Source of the DNA: Lachnospiraceae bacterium
Lineage (GTDB): Bacteria > Bacillota > Clostridia > Lachnospirales > Lachnospiraceae
NCBI GenBank assembly: GCA_022483465.1
Contig: JAKVNF010000002.1
Location: 434,001 to 498,000 of the forward strand
DNA length: 64,000 bases
Direction: 5' to 3'
Of the stretch, positions 1 to 8,887 are shown piece after piece. The notes below the pieces were generated by a model. That model had not been told where the DNA came from. It did not search any database and saw nothing but the letters and a program-made list of their open reading frames with translations. The translations under genes and the position numbers were made by a program. Every line of letters begins with the position of its first letter. Position 1 is the first letter of the stretch.

Positions 1-32
1 CTGATCCGGCGCTCCCTCCTTTTGGCCGAGAA

Positions 33-61
33 GCGACTTCGGCCCATGAATGCGGTATAAT
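33..61 (+). promoter_or_regulatory. Probable promoter of the helicase gene
   Basis: A perfect TATAAT -10 box lies at 56-61, about 30 bases upstream of the helicase start. No good -35 box stands 16-18 bases upstream. A small hairpin (GGCCGA paired with TCGGCC, 24-45) overlaps that zone and may be the terminator of the gene to the left. The assignment rests on the -10 box alone. Confidence 0.4.
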
Positions 62-90
62 GTTCTGCAGCGGCAGGGAGCGCAGACGGT

Positions 91-2217
91 TTGACAAAAG
101 AAGCATTCTGGGGAACCTATGGAAAACAGCTGAACACGCAGCAGCGGCAGGCGGTGGAGACCACCGAGGGGCCGGTGCTGCTTCTTGCTGTCCCGGGAAG
201 CGGCAAGACCACCACGCTGGTGACAAGGCTCGGGTACCTGATCCTTGTCCGCGGCATCGCGCCGGAGCGCCTCTTGACGCTCACCTACACGGTCTCGGCG
301 GCGGGGGACATGGCGGAGCGCTTTGCCGCAATCTTCGGGGCGGAGCTTGCAGGCAGGCTCTCTTTCCGCACGATCAACGGCATCTGCGCCGGGATCATCG
401 CCTCCTTCGGGAAACAGATCGGGCGCCGCGCCTACACCCTGGTGACGGAGGATGCCGCCGCCATGGGTCTTCTTCGCCGGATCTACACGGATGTGGAGGA
501 GGAGTCCCCCACGGAGGGCGACCTGCAGGAAGTCCGCACCCTCATCTCGTATGTCAAAAACCAGATGCTCGAAGGGGAGGGAATCCAGGCACTCGGGGAG
601 GAGAACAACCTGAATCTCTCCGAGATCTACCGGCGCTACTGCGAGGCCATGCGCAGCCAAAAGTGCATGGACTACGACGACCAGATGATCTACGCGAGAA
701 TGCTCCTGTTGAAATTCCCGGACCTACTGTCGCGCTTTCAGGCAAGGTACCCGTACCTGTGCGTCGATGAGGCGCAGGACACCTCCCGGATCCAGCACGA
801 GATCCTCCACCTCCTTGCGGGGAAGGAGCGGAACCTCTTTCTTGTAGGGGATGAGGACCAGTCGATCTACGGCTTTCGGGCAGCCTGCCCGGAGGAGCTT
901 CTGCACTTCCAGGAGCGCTACCCCGGCGGGAAGGTCCTACTCATGGAGACAAACTTCCGGTCCAACGAAAAAATCGTCGCCGCGGCGGATGCCTTCATCC
1001 AGAAAAACACCCTGCGGCACGAAAAGCACATGAAGGCGGCAAGGCCCGCGGGGCCGGAGATCAAGTTCCTTGCCCTGCGGGCAAGGGGCGCCCAGTACAC
1101 CTACCTTGCCAAGGCCGCGCAGACGCCCAAAGGAAAGACCGCGGTCCTTTGCCGTGACAACGAGTCCCTCCTTCCCCTCATCGACCTCCTACAGGCCCAG
1201 GGGACGCCCTTTACGCTGCGGCGCCCCGACACCTCCTTTTTCACCTCCCGCACGGTGACGGACATCCGAAACATCATGGCCTATGCCAAAAATCCTCGGG
1301 ACACGGAGCTTTTCCGGAAGATCTATTACAAGCTCGGCACCTACCTGAACAAGCAGGCGGCCGCGGTGCTCTGCGAACAGGCAGCCAAAAAGGGAATGTC
1401 CCCGTTTGCCGCGGCAAAGGGGAGCCCCGCCCTTTCCACCTCGGTCCGCACCTCGATGGCAAAGATCGGGGCGAAGTTTCGTGAGCTCCCCCGCTGCACG
1501 GCGGTGGAGGCGCTGAACCTTGTCATGGGCTCCATGGGGTATGGGAGCTATTTAGAGCGGGCCGGCATCCGCCAGAGCAAGGTTCCGATCCTCTATCAGC
1601 TGGCGGGGCGCGCCGGGGACATGGAGGACTTTCTGGAGCGCCTCTCCTCCCTGGAGACCTACATCACCGAGAGGAGCAACCCCCGCACCGACTTTATCCT
1701 CTCCACGATCCACGCGAGCAAGGGCCTCGAGTACGACACGGTCTACCTCATCGACGCTGCCGACGGGCTCTTTCCGCAGCAGATGCCGGAGGACCCGAAT
1801 CACCCAACCGGCGCCGAGAGGAGCGCCTACGAGGAGGAGCGGCGGCTCTTTTACGTCGCGGTCACGAGGGCCCGGGACAATCTCATCCTGTTTGAATTTG
1901 GAAAGCCCGCGGCGCTTCTTGCCCAGTTCAAGGAGGCAGCCGGCGTCCTTCCGCCAAAGAACAGGGAGCGTGCCTATCCCAGGACGGTAAAACCCTCCCC
2001 GCCCACTTCGAAAGAAGTGGAGGAGAGGGATGCATCCGGGTATGCGGCCTTTGCGGAGAGTCTTACTGTCGGCCTGTCGGTCATTCATGTTCGGTACGGC
2101 CCGGGCGTCGTCGTCCGGCTCGAGGGACCCCGGATCTGGATCCGGTTTGAGGAGGATGCGGTGCGCAAGTTCTCGCTCCCCGTCCTGTACCAGAAGCACC
2201 TCCTGGTGCCGGAATAA
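91..2217 (+). CDS. UvrD/Rep-type superfamily 1 DNA helicase
   Basis: This is a 708-residue ATP-dependent 3'-5' DNA helicase of the UvrD/PcrA/Rep type, expected to act in DNA repair or replication restart. All SF1A motifs are visible in order: Walker A VPGSGKTT near residue 35, VDEAQDTSR (motif II) near 226, GDEDQSIYGF (III) near 253, NFRSNEKI (IV) near 287, STIHASKGLEYD (V) near 542 and YVAVTRARDNL (VI) near 590. The C-terminus carries the small beta-barrel tail (IHVRYGPGVVV) seen in many UvrD proteins. I place the start at a TTG codon because AGGGAG stands about ten bases upstream and no ATG fits in frame. The gene is shorter than canonical PcrA (about 740), which suggests a secondary UvrD paralog. 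It is monocistronic and ends at a strong hairpin. Confidence 0.93.
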   Translation: MTKEAFWGTYGKQLNTQQRQAVETTEGPVLLLAVPGSGKTTTLVTRLGYLILVRGIAPERLLTLTYTVSAAGDMAERFAAIFGAELAGRLSFRTINGICAGIIASFGKQIGRRAYTLVTEDAAAMGLLRRIYTDVEEESPTEGDLQEVRTLISYVKNQMLEGEGIQALGEENNLNLSEIYRRYCEAMRSQKCMDYDDQMIYARMLLLKFPDLLSRFQARYPYLCVDEAQDTSRIQHEILHLLAGKERNLFLVGDEDQSIYGFRAACPEELLHFQERYPGGKVLLMETNFRSNEKIVAAADAFIQKNTLRHEKHMKAARPAGPEIKFLALRARGAQYTYLAKAAQTPKGKTAVLCRDNESLLPLIDLLQAQGTPFTLRRPDTSFFTSRTVTDIRNIMAYAKNPRDTELFRKIYYKLGTYLNKQAAAVLCEQAAKKGMSPFAAAKGSPALSTSVRTSMAKIGAKFRELPRCTAVEALNLVMGSMGYGSYLERAGIRQSKVPILYQLAGRAGDMEDFLERLSSLETYITERSNPRTDFILSTIHASKGLEYDTVYLIDAADGLFPQQMPEDPNHPTGAERSAYEEERRLFYVAVTRARDNLILFEFGKPAALLAQFKEAAGVLPPKNRERAYPRTVKPSPPTSKEVEERDASGYAAFAESLTVGLSVIHVRYGPGVVVRLEGPRIWIRFEEDAVRKFSLPVLYQKHLLVPE

Positions 2218-2225
2218 GCGATAAA

Positions 2226-2255
2226 AGCGCAGGACAGCGATGTCCTGCGCTTTTT
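2226..2255. terminator. Bidirectional terminator between convergent genes
   Basis: AGCGCAGGACA (2226-2236) pairs perfectly with TGTCCTGCGCT (2241-2251) over a 4-base loop. T5 follows on the plus strand and an A-run precedes it, so it can serve the helicase and the convergent DUF457 gene. Confidence 0.9.
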
Positions 2256-2256
2256 A

Positions 2257-2886
2257 CTATCCGGGAAGAACCATCGAGACCGCATTCCGCACGGGGATGG
2301 AGGTGAGGATCAGGGCGGCACTGGCAAGGATCCCCAAAGCCAGAAGGAGCCGGTTGACAAGGCCCCGGGAAGAGCAGAGGGAAAAACAGATGCCGCGCCG
2401 GATGGGATAGAAGAGCTTCTCCCGCTTTCGGTTCAAAAGGTCGATCGCCAAATGGGAGGCAAAGCCCACCGCAAAGTACGCCGCCGCATCCGGAAAGATC
2501 TGGGCGATGCAGGCCGTGAGGATCAAAAGCGCCAGGATCGAGTGCATGAAGGAGCGGTGGGGCTGCTCCTTTCCAAAGGCGCAGACAAGCAAAAATACGA
2601 GGGACGCGATGACGGCCCTTGCGATGGCGCCGTTTTGCAGGATCTTCCCAAAGAGCCCCACGTGGAAGAAGGCCTCCGCCACGAAGGCGCCGCCCGCCGC
2701 CAGAATGGAGACCGCCATGATCTTATCCGCGTCCTTGTGCGCCTCCGAGGTGCCGGAGTCGATATCCGGCAAAACGCCTCCCAGGGCAGAGAGGCCGATC
2801 CCCGCCGCCAGCGCGGGGAAAGTCTTTGGCGGGATCAGCAATAGCCCTGCTGCCACCCCCACCGCAAAATGTGTTCTTCCCAGCAT
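2257..2886 (-). CDS. YdjM/DUF457-type membrane-bound metal-dependent hydrolase
   Basis: This 209-residue protein begins MLGRTHFAVGVAAGLLL and contains GVLPDIDSGTS near residue 40, the two conserved signatures of the YdjM/DUF457 family of inner-membrane putative hydrolases. A second conserved histidine/aspartate patch (FASHLAIDLLNRK, near 145) follows. Four to five hydrophobic stretches, including the very N-terminus, predict a multi-pass membrane protein. The family is LexA-controlled in E. coli but its reaction is not established, and no LexA box is evident here. The gene is divergent from the MocR-like gene and convergent with the helicase, with which it shares a terminator. Confidence 0.85.
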   Translation of the reverse strand: MLGRTHFAVGVAAGLLLIPPKTFPALAAGIGLSALGGVLPDIDSGTSEAHKDADKIMAVSILAAGGAFVAEAFFHVGLFGKILQNGAIARAVIASLVFLLVCAFGKEQPHRSFMHSILALLILTACIAQIFPDAAAYFAVGFASHLAIDLLNRKREKLFYPIRRGICFSLCSSRGLVNRLLLALGILASAALILTSIPVRNAVSMVLPG

Positions 2887-3103
2887 CGCATCTTCCTCCT
2901 TTTTCGGTCATGCCCCGCTATGATACACCCGATCGGCCTCCCATTTGTGACCACTTGCGGAACCCTGCGCTGGACAAGTTCGCTGATAAATGCCACCGTT
3001 GTCGACGTAACATGATCTTTTTACAGAAATCGTTCGCACAACGTGTGCAGATGTGGTAATCTAAACTAAAGATGGCAATTTGCCCTCGAAAGGAAGACCT
3101 GCT

Positions 3104-4570
3104 ATGTCAACACATCCGGACAATCGATACGAACTCACCACCATGACCTGGAAGCCGGCAAAGAGCCGCCTGTTCCGCCCCTACACGACCTGCATCGTGC
3201 AGCTTCTGGAGGAGGACATCGAGGCCGGGCGGCTGGTCCCCGGGACCAAGCTCCCGCCCCAGCGCCTGCTTGCGGACTGGCTCGGGGTCGATGTGGATAC
3301 GATCAGCAAGGCCTACGGCCTCTGTCGGGAAAAGGGGATCCTCCAGACCTTCCGGACCAAGGGGTCCTTCATCACGCTCCCGAAAAAAGACGCGGCGGGA
3401 GAGGATCGGACCGGAGAGGGGAGAGACCGGCGCAATGCCCCGGCGGATTTGGGGGAAGTGGTGCCGCTCTACAGCCAGAATGAGTGGATCCGGCAGTACA
3501 CGGAGCGCCTCCTGTCTGGGGCGGATGCCGCCGAGCTCTTTGGCACGAGAAGCGAGGAGGACACCGCCGCCCAGGAGAAGGCGGGCTCTGCCTTTTTGCA
3601 GGACTGCGGGCTCACGAAGGAGGCGGCGGAATCGCCCCTTATCACAGAGGGGTCTCAGAGCGCCCTGGCGGCCTGCCTGACGGCCCTCTTTGACCCGGGG
3701 GATGTGATCGCCTGCGACCGCTACACCGATGAGGGGTTTCTTCGCCTTGCCTTCCTCCTGCACCTTGTGGTGCTGCCCGTCGAGTCGGATGAAGAGGGCA
3801 TGAAGCCCTCCTCCCTGGCCTTTTTGTGCCGGGAGAAGAAGGTCCGGGGCATCTATCTGAACCCGGACTCCAACAACCCCACAGGGCTTCGCATCTCCAA
3901 GTCGAGGCGGTCCATCCTCATCAAGGTCATCCGGCGCCACGGCCTGCTCCTTCTCGAGGATGGGAGCTTCTCGCCGCTGTGCGCAGAGCCCATCCCGCCG
4001 ATGTCACTTGCCCTGCCGGACCAGGCGATCTACCTCTCCGGCTTTGCCAGCGCCGTGGGGCCGGGCCTTCTGACCTCGTATGCGGCGGTGCCAAAAGCCT
4101 ACCTGGAGAAGGTGGAGACCGCCTCCCGTTCCCTTGGGCGGCACTGCCTGCCCCTTCTTCCCAAGATCGCGGAGCAGCTCATCTCCTCCGGCACCAGCCG
4201 GATGATCACCGAGGACAAGAAGAAGGAGCTCGCCCTGCGCAATGAGACCTCCGGGGAGATCTTCCCGGAGCAGTCCACCCGTAAGGACACCCTCTACCAG
4301 TGGCTGCGCCTGCCAGAGAGCATGGACGGGGGCGATCTGGAGAAGTACCTCCTGACAAGGAACATCATCGTCTTCGGCGCGGAGCACTTCCTCGCCGATA
4401 CGGGGGCCGCCCGCAACTTCCTGCGGGTCTCCACGGGGACGCCGAAAACCAGGGAGCAGCTCCAGGAGAACCTGGCCCTGCTCAAGACCGGCATCGACGC
4501 CTACCGCAGCGGCGCCATGACCAAGCGCTATCCGGCAGGGAGCCTCGACTCCGACGAGACCACAGCCTGA
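3104..4570 (+). CDS. MocR-type GntR/aminotransferase-fold regulator lacking the PLP lysine
   Basis: This 488-residue protein has an N-terminal GntR-type winged helix (about residues 25-95, with the LPPQRLLADWLGVDVDTISKA core) joined to a fold-type I aminotransferase domain. The NPDSNNPTG motif is kept near residue 263 and the substrate-carboxylate arginine (NFLRVSTG) near the end. At the Schiff-base position, where family members read F-S-K-x-L-x-P-G-L-R, this protein reads F-A-S-A-V-G-P-G-L-L, so the lysine is Ser316 and the following arginine is leucine. It probably cannot form the internal aldimine and may bind a ligand non-covalently or only DNA. The ATG at 3104 is chosen over an upstream TTG because AGGAAG stands seven bases before it. 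The macro-domain gene follows 28 bases downstream, probably in the same operon. Confidence 0.88.
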   Translation: MSTHPDNRYELTTMTWKPAKSRLFRPYTTCIVQLLEEDIEAGRLVPGTKLPPQRLLADWLGVDVDTISKAYGLCREKGILQTFRTKGSFITLPKKDAAGEDRTGEGRDRRNAPADLGEVVPLYSQNEWIRQYTERLLSGADAAELFGTRSEEDTAAQEKAGSAFLQDCGLTKEAAESPLITEGSQSALAACLTALFDPGDVIACDRYTDEGFLRLAFLLHLVVLPVESDEEGMKPSSLAFLCREKKVRGIYLNPDSNNPTGLRISKSRRSILIKVIRRHGLLLLEDGSFSPLCAEPIPPMSLALPDQAIYLSGFASAVGPGLLTSYAAVPKAYLEKVETASRSLGRHCLPLLPKIAEQLISSGTSRMITEDKKKELALRNETSGEIFPEQSTRKDTLYQWLRLPESMDGGDLEKYLLTRNIIVFGAEHFLADTGAARNFLRVSTGTPKTREQLQENLALLKTGIDAYRSGAMTKRYPAGSLDSDETTA

Positions 4571-4598
4571 CAGGACAAAGGGGGAGGAGGATAGCAAA

Positions 4599-5096
4599 AT
4601 GAGCATCGTGCTCGAGAAGAAGAACATTGTCGCGGCCACCACAGACGCGGTGGTGAATGCTGCAAACGAACAGCTCCTTGCGGGCGGCGGGGTCTGCGGC
4701 GCGATCTTTGCGGCAGCAGGATACCAGGACCTCACGAAGGCCTGCCATGCCATCGGCCACTGCAGCACGGGGAGCGCCGTCATCACGCCGGGCTTTGCGC
4801 TTTCTGCCAGGTACATCATCCACGCGGTGGGGCCCGTCTGGCACGGCGGGAACCGGGGCGAGCGGCAGCTCCTTCGCTCCTGCTATACGGCTTCCTGCCA
4901 GCTTGCAGAGGAGCACCAGCTCTCCTCCATCACCTTCCCTTTGATCTCCGCCGGGATCTTCGGCGTCCCGATCGGGATCGCCTGGGAGGAGGCGCTGCAG
5001 GCGACGAAGGAGAGCAATCTTGCCGTGCACTTCGCGATTCTGGACGAGCGCATCCTGGCGGCCGGCAATGAGATCCGCAGACAGCTCGGCATCTGA
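4599..5096 (+). CDS. Macro-domain ADP-ribose-binding protein
   Basis: This 165-residue protein consists of a single macro domain. The signatures are DAVVNAANEQLLAGGGVCG (residues 15-33, with the ADP-ribose-binding Asn and Gly-rich loop) and the phosphate loop ISAGIFGVP near 119. Such proteins hydrolyse ADP-ribosylated proteins, nucleic acids or O-acetyl-ADP-ribose in the cytosol. The residue set suggests an MacroD/YmdB-like protein, but the exact substrate cannot be told. A strong GGGGGAGGAGG ribosome binding site lies 28 bases after the MocR-like gene, suggesting cotranscription and perhaps an NAD/ADP-ribose-linked signal for that regulator (inference). A terminator follows at 5202. Confidence 0.9.
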   Translation: MSIVLEKKNIVAATTDAVVNAANEQLLAGGGVCGAIFAAAGYQDLTKACHAIGHCSTGSAVITPGFALSARYIIHAVGPVWHGGNRGERQLLRSCYTASCQLAEEHQLSSITFPLISAGIFGVPIGIAWEEALQATKESNLAVHFAILDERILAAGNEIRRQLGI

Positions 5097-5201
5097 ATCA
5101 GGCAATATCGGAAGGGACATGCGGACCGGGCGCAGAGTCCCTCCGATCTATCGAAAACTGCATGCAGCATCCTCCGAAGTGACAATCCGGAGCAAAAAGT
5201 A

Positions 5202-5236
5202 GCATTTCCTGCCATCGAAGCGGGAAATGCCTTTTT
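5202..5236 (+). terminator. Terminator after the macro-domain gene
   Basis: GCATTTCC (5202-5209) pairs with GGAAATGC (5223-5230), followed directly by CTTTTT. It lies about 105 bases after the macro-domain stop codon. A weaker inverted repeat sits between (5107-5148). Confidence 0.75.
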
Positions 5237-5316
5237 ATACTGGAATCAGAACGAGGCGGGACAGACAGGGCTTTTCCGCTTTGTTCTGCTCCAGGTCGGC
5301 AGCGGAAAATACCTAA

Positions 5317-5374
5317 GCGAAGTATGAGGTGAGGAGCTGGGCGTAGCCCAGGATGGACGAACCTCATACTTCGC
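5317..5374. repeat. Large two-stem palindrome in the gap left of the nested transposons
   Basis: GCGAAGTATGAGGT (5317-5330) is exactly inverted at 5361-5374. The 30-base interior folds again through CTGGG (5337-5341) and CCCAG (5347-5351). The result is a long stem, an asymmetric internal loop and a short apical stem. It lies in the 5239-5624 gap, which holds no gene. It could be a folded single-strand end or recombination site of the IS91/tyrosine-recombinase element, or a structured RNA. No T-run follows, so it is not a simple terminator. Confidence 0.5.
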
Positions 5375-5411
5375 GTTTGTGGTAAGACGCTGAGCGGGCG
5401 GCCCCCGCTTT

Positions 5412-5441
5412 CCGTCTCCGGGAGCGAGCTCCCGGAGACGG
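5412..5441. repeat. Perfect 13-bp hairpin
   Basis: CCGTCTCCGGGAG (5412-5424) pairs with CTCCCGGAGACGG (5429-5441) over a 4-base loop; a T5 run follows 9 bases later. It could terminate plus-strand transcription or mark the end of the neighbouring mobile element. The rest of 5442-5624 shows nothing recognisable except a weak hairpin with T-run at about 5581-5625. Confidence 0.5.
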
Positions 5442-5624
5442 TGAAACTCAGTTTTTCGTATGTAGATTGTATTCAAATGTAACATCGTAGATGCAATGCT
5501 GATGTTTCTAAAATCCTGGAAATCAACTGCTTAGAGGCATAGTATCTGCATCTTCGAATTAAAAATGAGTACAACAAAAAGGCCCCATGGTTAGGAGCCG
5601 ATAAAAGATATTCGGCTTTGCTTT

Positions 5625-6582
5625 TTATGCGCTGTTGGATTTAGCTTCAGGCCTTGGCTTGAAATCTACTTTCACCATATCAGCGCCACACCTTGGACAA
5701 ATATGATAATCATCCGAAAATAGCTCAAGGTATCTCGCTTTTACCCATGCCAGCAAAACGTGAGACAAACCTCTGCTTCTTTTGCTGTTTCTGAATACGG
5801 GCTACATTCTTCTTCCTTTGAGAATTACTCAGATACCCATAGTATCGGATCTTCTGGAAGCCCTTAGGTAGGATATGAAGAAGAAATCTGCGAATGAATT
5901 CCTGTAAGCGGACTTTGATAACTACCCATTTTCCACCCTGCTTATTGTCTTTGGCTTTGAACGTTACTGTTTCTCTGTCATAGCTGAGAATCCTGCCCTC
6001 ACTGATTGCGACACGATTAACATATCTGCCGAGATACTGGATGGCATTGCCCTTGCCGCATAGTGTCTCTTTGATATCAATGTCCCAGGATTTTTTATAC
6101 ATGCTGTCCTTGAAAGCCTGCCAGTCCTGAGGAGTTCTGATGCTGTCATCACCGGGCATGATCAGTTTCCCGGCATCATAAAGCTCTTGCAGGCCGGCCA
6201 TGAACTTACCTCTGAACTTTGATTTCAGGACATTTACAGGGAGACAGAAGTGTTTCTTTTTCCCTTTAACAAATCGCTTTGGCTTTCCCTTCAGCCCGCC
6301 TCCGGAAACAATGCAGTGGATATGCGGATGGAACATCATGTTGTTTCCCCATGTATGAAGCACCTGAATGACACCGGGTGTTGCACCGAGAAACTTTTTA
6401 TTCTGCATCAGTTCCACAAGTGTCTGTCCTGAAGCCTTATGCAGCAGATCATAGAGCAGACTCTTGTTGGCAAAGATCAGAGGATTCAGCTCACATGGAG
6501 CGGTAAAGACGACATGAAAGTATGAGCAATCCACAAGCTCAGACTGGCGTTCATCAACCCAGATTTCCTTGTTGACATACTG
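5625..6582 (-). pseudogene. IS91-type transposase, C-terminal three quarters
   Basis: This fragment carries the HUH relicase-type core of an IS91/IS801-family transposase: the conserved SYFHVVFTAPCELNPL stretch, LHTWGNNMMFHPHIHC with the HUH histidines, and YLGRYVNRVAIS with the catalytic tyrosine region. Its N-terminal zinc-binding part lies across the inserted transposon at 11633-11755 and 15941-16092. The frame in use stops at 5725 (GKSEIP). One base fewer in the AAAA run near 5740 would extend it to 5625 with a zinc-ribbon tail containing CPRCGADM. That tail suggests a real frameshift late in the gene. The gene cannot now be expressed as one protein. Confidence 0.85.
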
Positions 6583-6619
6583 TGTCATGCGGCACGTTGC
6601 CAGCGGCGCAAACGGCAGT

Positions 6620-6814
6620 TTAATTTCGGTGTTCTCTCCGTTGGGATTGTGCCAGACCGTAACCTGCGGCACACTCTGAGCAGAAATGCGGCATGATCCT
6701 GCCAGGTCTCTTACCAGTTCCGCGCCGGTGCCTGTTATTAAGGCGAGATACGGAAAAAGGCCGCAGAGAGATCCCCTCCTCACGGTCTTTTGATCTGTTC
6801 TTCTGCTTCTTCAT
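6620..6814 (-). CDS. Small basic protein at the transposon end
   Basis: This 64-residue ORF begins with ATG inside the ATGA overlap with the ATPase stop codon, so it is translationally coupled. It ends 37 bases before the transposon end. It is strongly basic (MKKQKNRSKDREEG start) and has one CSEC pair, but I recognise no family. Coupling and position support a real gene. The alternative is chance open frame inside the end region, since it overlaps the putative transposase-binding repeat. Confidence 0.4.
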   Translation of the reverse strand: MKKQKNRSKDREEGISLRPFSVSRLNNRHRRGTGKRPGRIMPHFCSECAAGYGLAQSQRREHRN

Positions 6815-7623
6815 CCGAGCTGCCGGTTATTTGCGGCGGCCATGATAACTTCAGCGTCGATGACCTTTTTATCCATCTGGGCGCCGATAGTCAGGGCATC
6901 CGTCATCAGCGTATCGATGACCCGGGGATTACCCTGCGACAGGGAATGGACTGACGCCATAGCAGCATCGTCAATAATGGAATCGGCTCCTCCGGCGACA
7001 TGGATCTTATGCCGCACATATGCCGGGATCTCATCTGCAGTGAGCCCCTTAAAGTCATAGTGAACAGTGATCCGCTGACGGATCGCTTCGTGGATGGGAA
7101 GAGAGAGCTTTATGTTCAGCTGGGATTCTCCCACAAGGATGAGTGTGAAGCAGTTCAGGGAATCGTATCTGAAGTTCATGATCATCTTCAGATCGTTCAG
7201 GATCGAGGTGGAGAGCTCCTGCGCTTCATCTATCGCAAGGATCAGCGGCTGCCTCTTCTCTTTGTACAGGTAATAGATCTGCTCTTGGATCGCCTTGAAC
7301 AACGCCGGTTTGCTGCCTTTCTGGCTGACGCCAAGGATGCCGCAGAACTCTTTATAGAAATCTGTGACGCCTACGGTGGACAGGCAGATGTAAGCCATGT
7401 GGTACAGGTTTGGGTTGAGTCCGGCGGCGAAGCAGCGCAGGACAAAGGTCTTGCCCATCCCGGGACGCGCGGTAAAAACGCCGATCCCACGCACGTCCTT
7501 GAGATAATTCAGGCGGCTAGTCATTTCTTTGAAATCCGAGGACTCGAAATGATCCCTTTCCTTCAGTGACTGCTTGTCGAACGGATTGCAGGTAAGCCCG
7601 TAGTACGCTGTAAAACTGCTCAT
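6811..7623 (-). CDS. ExeA/TniB-family transposition AAA+ ATPase
   Basis: This 270-residue AAA+ ATPase resembles ExeA/TniB/MuB-type partners of rve transposases. It starts MSSFTAYYGLTCNPFD, the typical ExeA N-terminus. Walker A is ARPGMGKTF near residue 53, Walker B is LILAIDEAQEL near 128, and a sensor region follows (FTLILVGESQL). The C-terminus has the AAA lid with LSQGNPRVIDTLM. It would select target DNA and activate the integrase. Its start overlaps the integrase stop by 4 bases, and its stop overlaps the next small ORF by 4 bases, so the transposon genes form one coupled operon. The gene looks intact, but its integrase partner is broken. Confidence 0.88.
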   Translation of the reverse strand: MSSFTAYYGLTCNPFDKQSLKERDHFESSDFKEMTSRLNYLKDVRGIGVFTARPGMGKTFVLRCFAAGLNPNLYHMAYICLSTVGVTDFYKEFCGILGVSQKGSKPALFKAIQEQIYYLYKEKRQPLILAIDEAQELSTSILNDLKMIMNFRYDSLNCFTLILVGESQLNIKLSLPIHEAIRQRITVHYDFKGLTADEIPAYVRHKIHVAGGADSIIDDAAMASVHSLSQGNPRVIDTLMTDALTIGAQMDKKVIDAEVIMAAANNRQLG

Positions 7624-8887
7624 GATGCATCTCCGATCTTCGCGTAGTCGATCGTGATGTTATCACGCTTCGTGTGGCAGTTCTCTACACGGTTGGTCTG
7701 ACGGATCGGGAAGCGCTTTTTATCGTAAAGGATGAAGGCTGTGCTCATGTCGCTGGGCTGGAAGCGGATCTCAACGCTCTGCCCGATGAACTGCATGGGC
7801 ACGTCGTAACTGACTTTATCGATGGAGACAGTGGCATCTTTCTTCACGCGTCGGTTGATCCGGTTGAGAAAACATTCATCCAGCCATTCCTGTGAGGCAG
7901 GAGCCTTGATCTGGTCCTTTGTCTTCAGGTACCGGTCCATGGGCGTACAGCCGATCCCGGAATGGAAGGAAGTGTTATAAGAACGCATATATTCCCTGAG
8001 CATGCCGTTGAACTGCGCCAGGGAGTGGATGGACTCCATATCCAGCTTGTACAGCCAGGTCTCCTTGAGTGTTAACCAGCTGCGCTCGATCTTCGCTTTG
8101 GAGGCGCCGTCGCGTACTCTTGTGTGGAGCAGTACAACGCCGAGGCTGCCGCAGATGAGGGAAAGCTGTTCATTGGCATAGGAACAGCCGTTATCGACGT
8201 AGAGCTTTGAAGGGATGCCGTAGGCTGCGATGGCGTCTTTGAATACTTTCTGGAAGTTGGCGGCATTGTCACTGTAGAACAGTTCGCCGCCGACGAGGAG
8301 CCTCGAATGGTCATCGATGATCATGATGGCATAGACGCGGCGGACCTGCCCGTCCTCGGTGATGTGCGGCAGGTAACAGGTATCAGCCTGCCACATACGC
8401 CCGAAAGCGTCCTCCTCGAACTGTTTGCGGTCCCGTACGTTGGGATTTCTGGCCGACTTGAGATCGTTACGTCTGATGAAGCGCTGGACAGAGCAGACAT
8501 TGACTTTTGAGGAGAGAAGACCGTTGCCAACAAGGTGGTGATAGATCTGTGTGGCGTTCAGCCTCGGAAACTTCTCCTTGACCTTGTAGATCTCCTCGAT
8601 GGCCGCATCAGAGAGCGCTCTGGCAGAACCTTTGTCAGAACGGGCCTGGGGCATCAGTGCATCATAACCACCACGTTTGTACATCGATGCCCACTTTTCA
8701 ACGGTCTTGTAGCTGTATGTCACAGCAGTTCCGTCTGGAAGCTTCAGCGGTTTTTCCGTGATCCGTTTGTAATACTCCGTGGCACTGGCATCAGAATAAA
8801 GCCCCTGGATTACAGGAGCGATCAGTGCGAAACGGAACTGGGCAACAGCAGTAGCTTTTGCGAGTTCATCATTAGCATAAATATTAT
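7620..8887 (-). pseudogene. Rve-type (DDE) integrase of the Mu/Tn7-like transposon, main part
   Basis: This holds the transposase catalytic subunit from codon 4 onward. An N-terminal helix-turn-helix region (TYSYKTVEKWASMYKRGG) precedes an rve domain with the three acidic residues in WQADTCYLPH, LYVDNGCSYANEQ and SKAKIERSWLTLKE. A C-terminal beta-barrel of the Mu-transposase type follows. The gene is cut by the ISL3 element: the open frame continues to 8887, and the true start (ATG AAT AAT ATT) lies at 10653-10642 across the insertion. Joined, the gene would encode 423 residues. A GTG at 8723 could give a truncated 367-residue product lacking the first 56 residues. Confidence 0.88.

Noticed and set aside
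60-770. 236-residue open frame overlapping the helicase start
   Set aside because: Its sequence is Arg/Gly/His-rich with no motif, and it is an out-of-frame shadow of the helicase gene, which has all SF1 motifs.
5317-5374. Integron attC site
   Set aside because: The outer stem lacks the usual core GTTRRRY site and extrahelical pattern, and no integron integrase is present. I kept it only as an unexplained palindrome.
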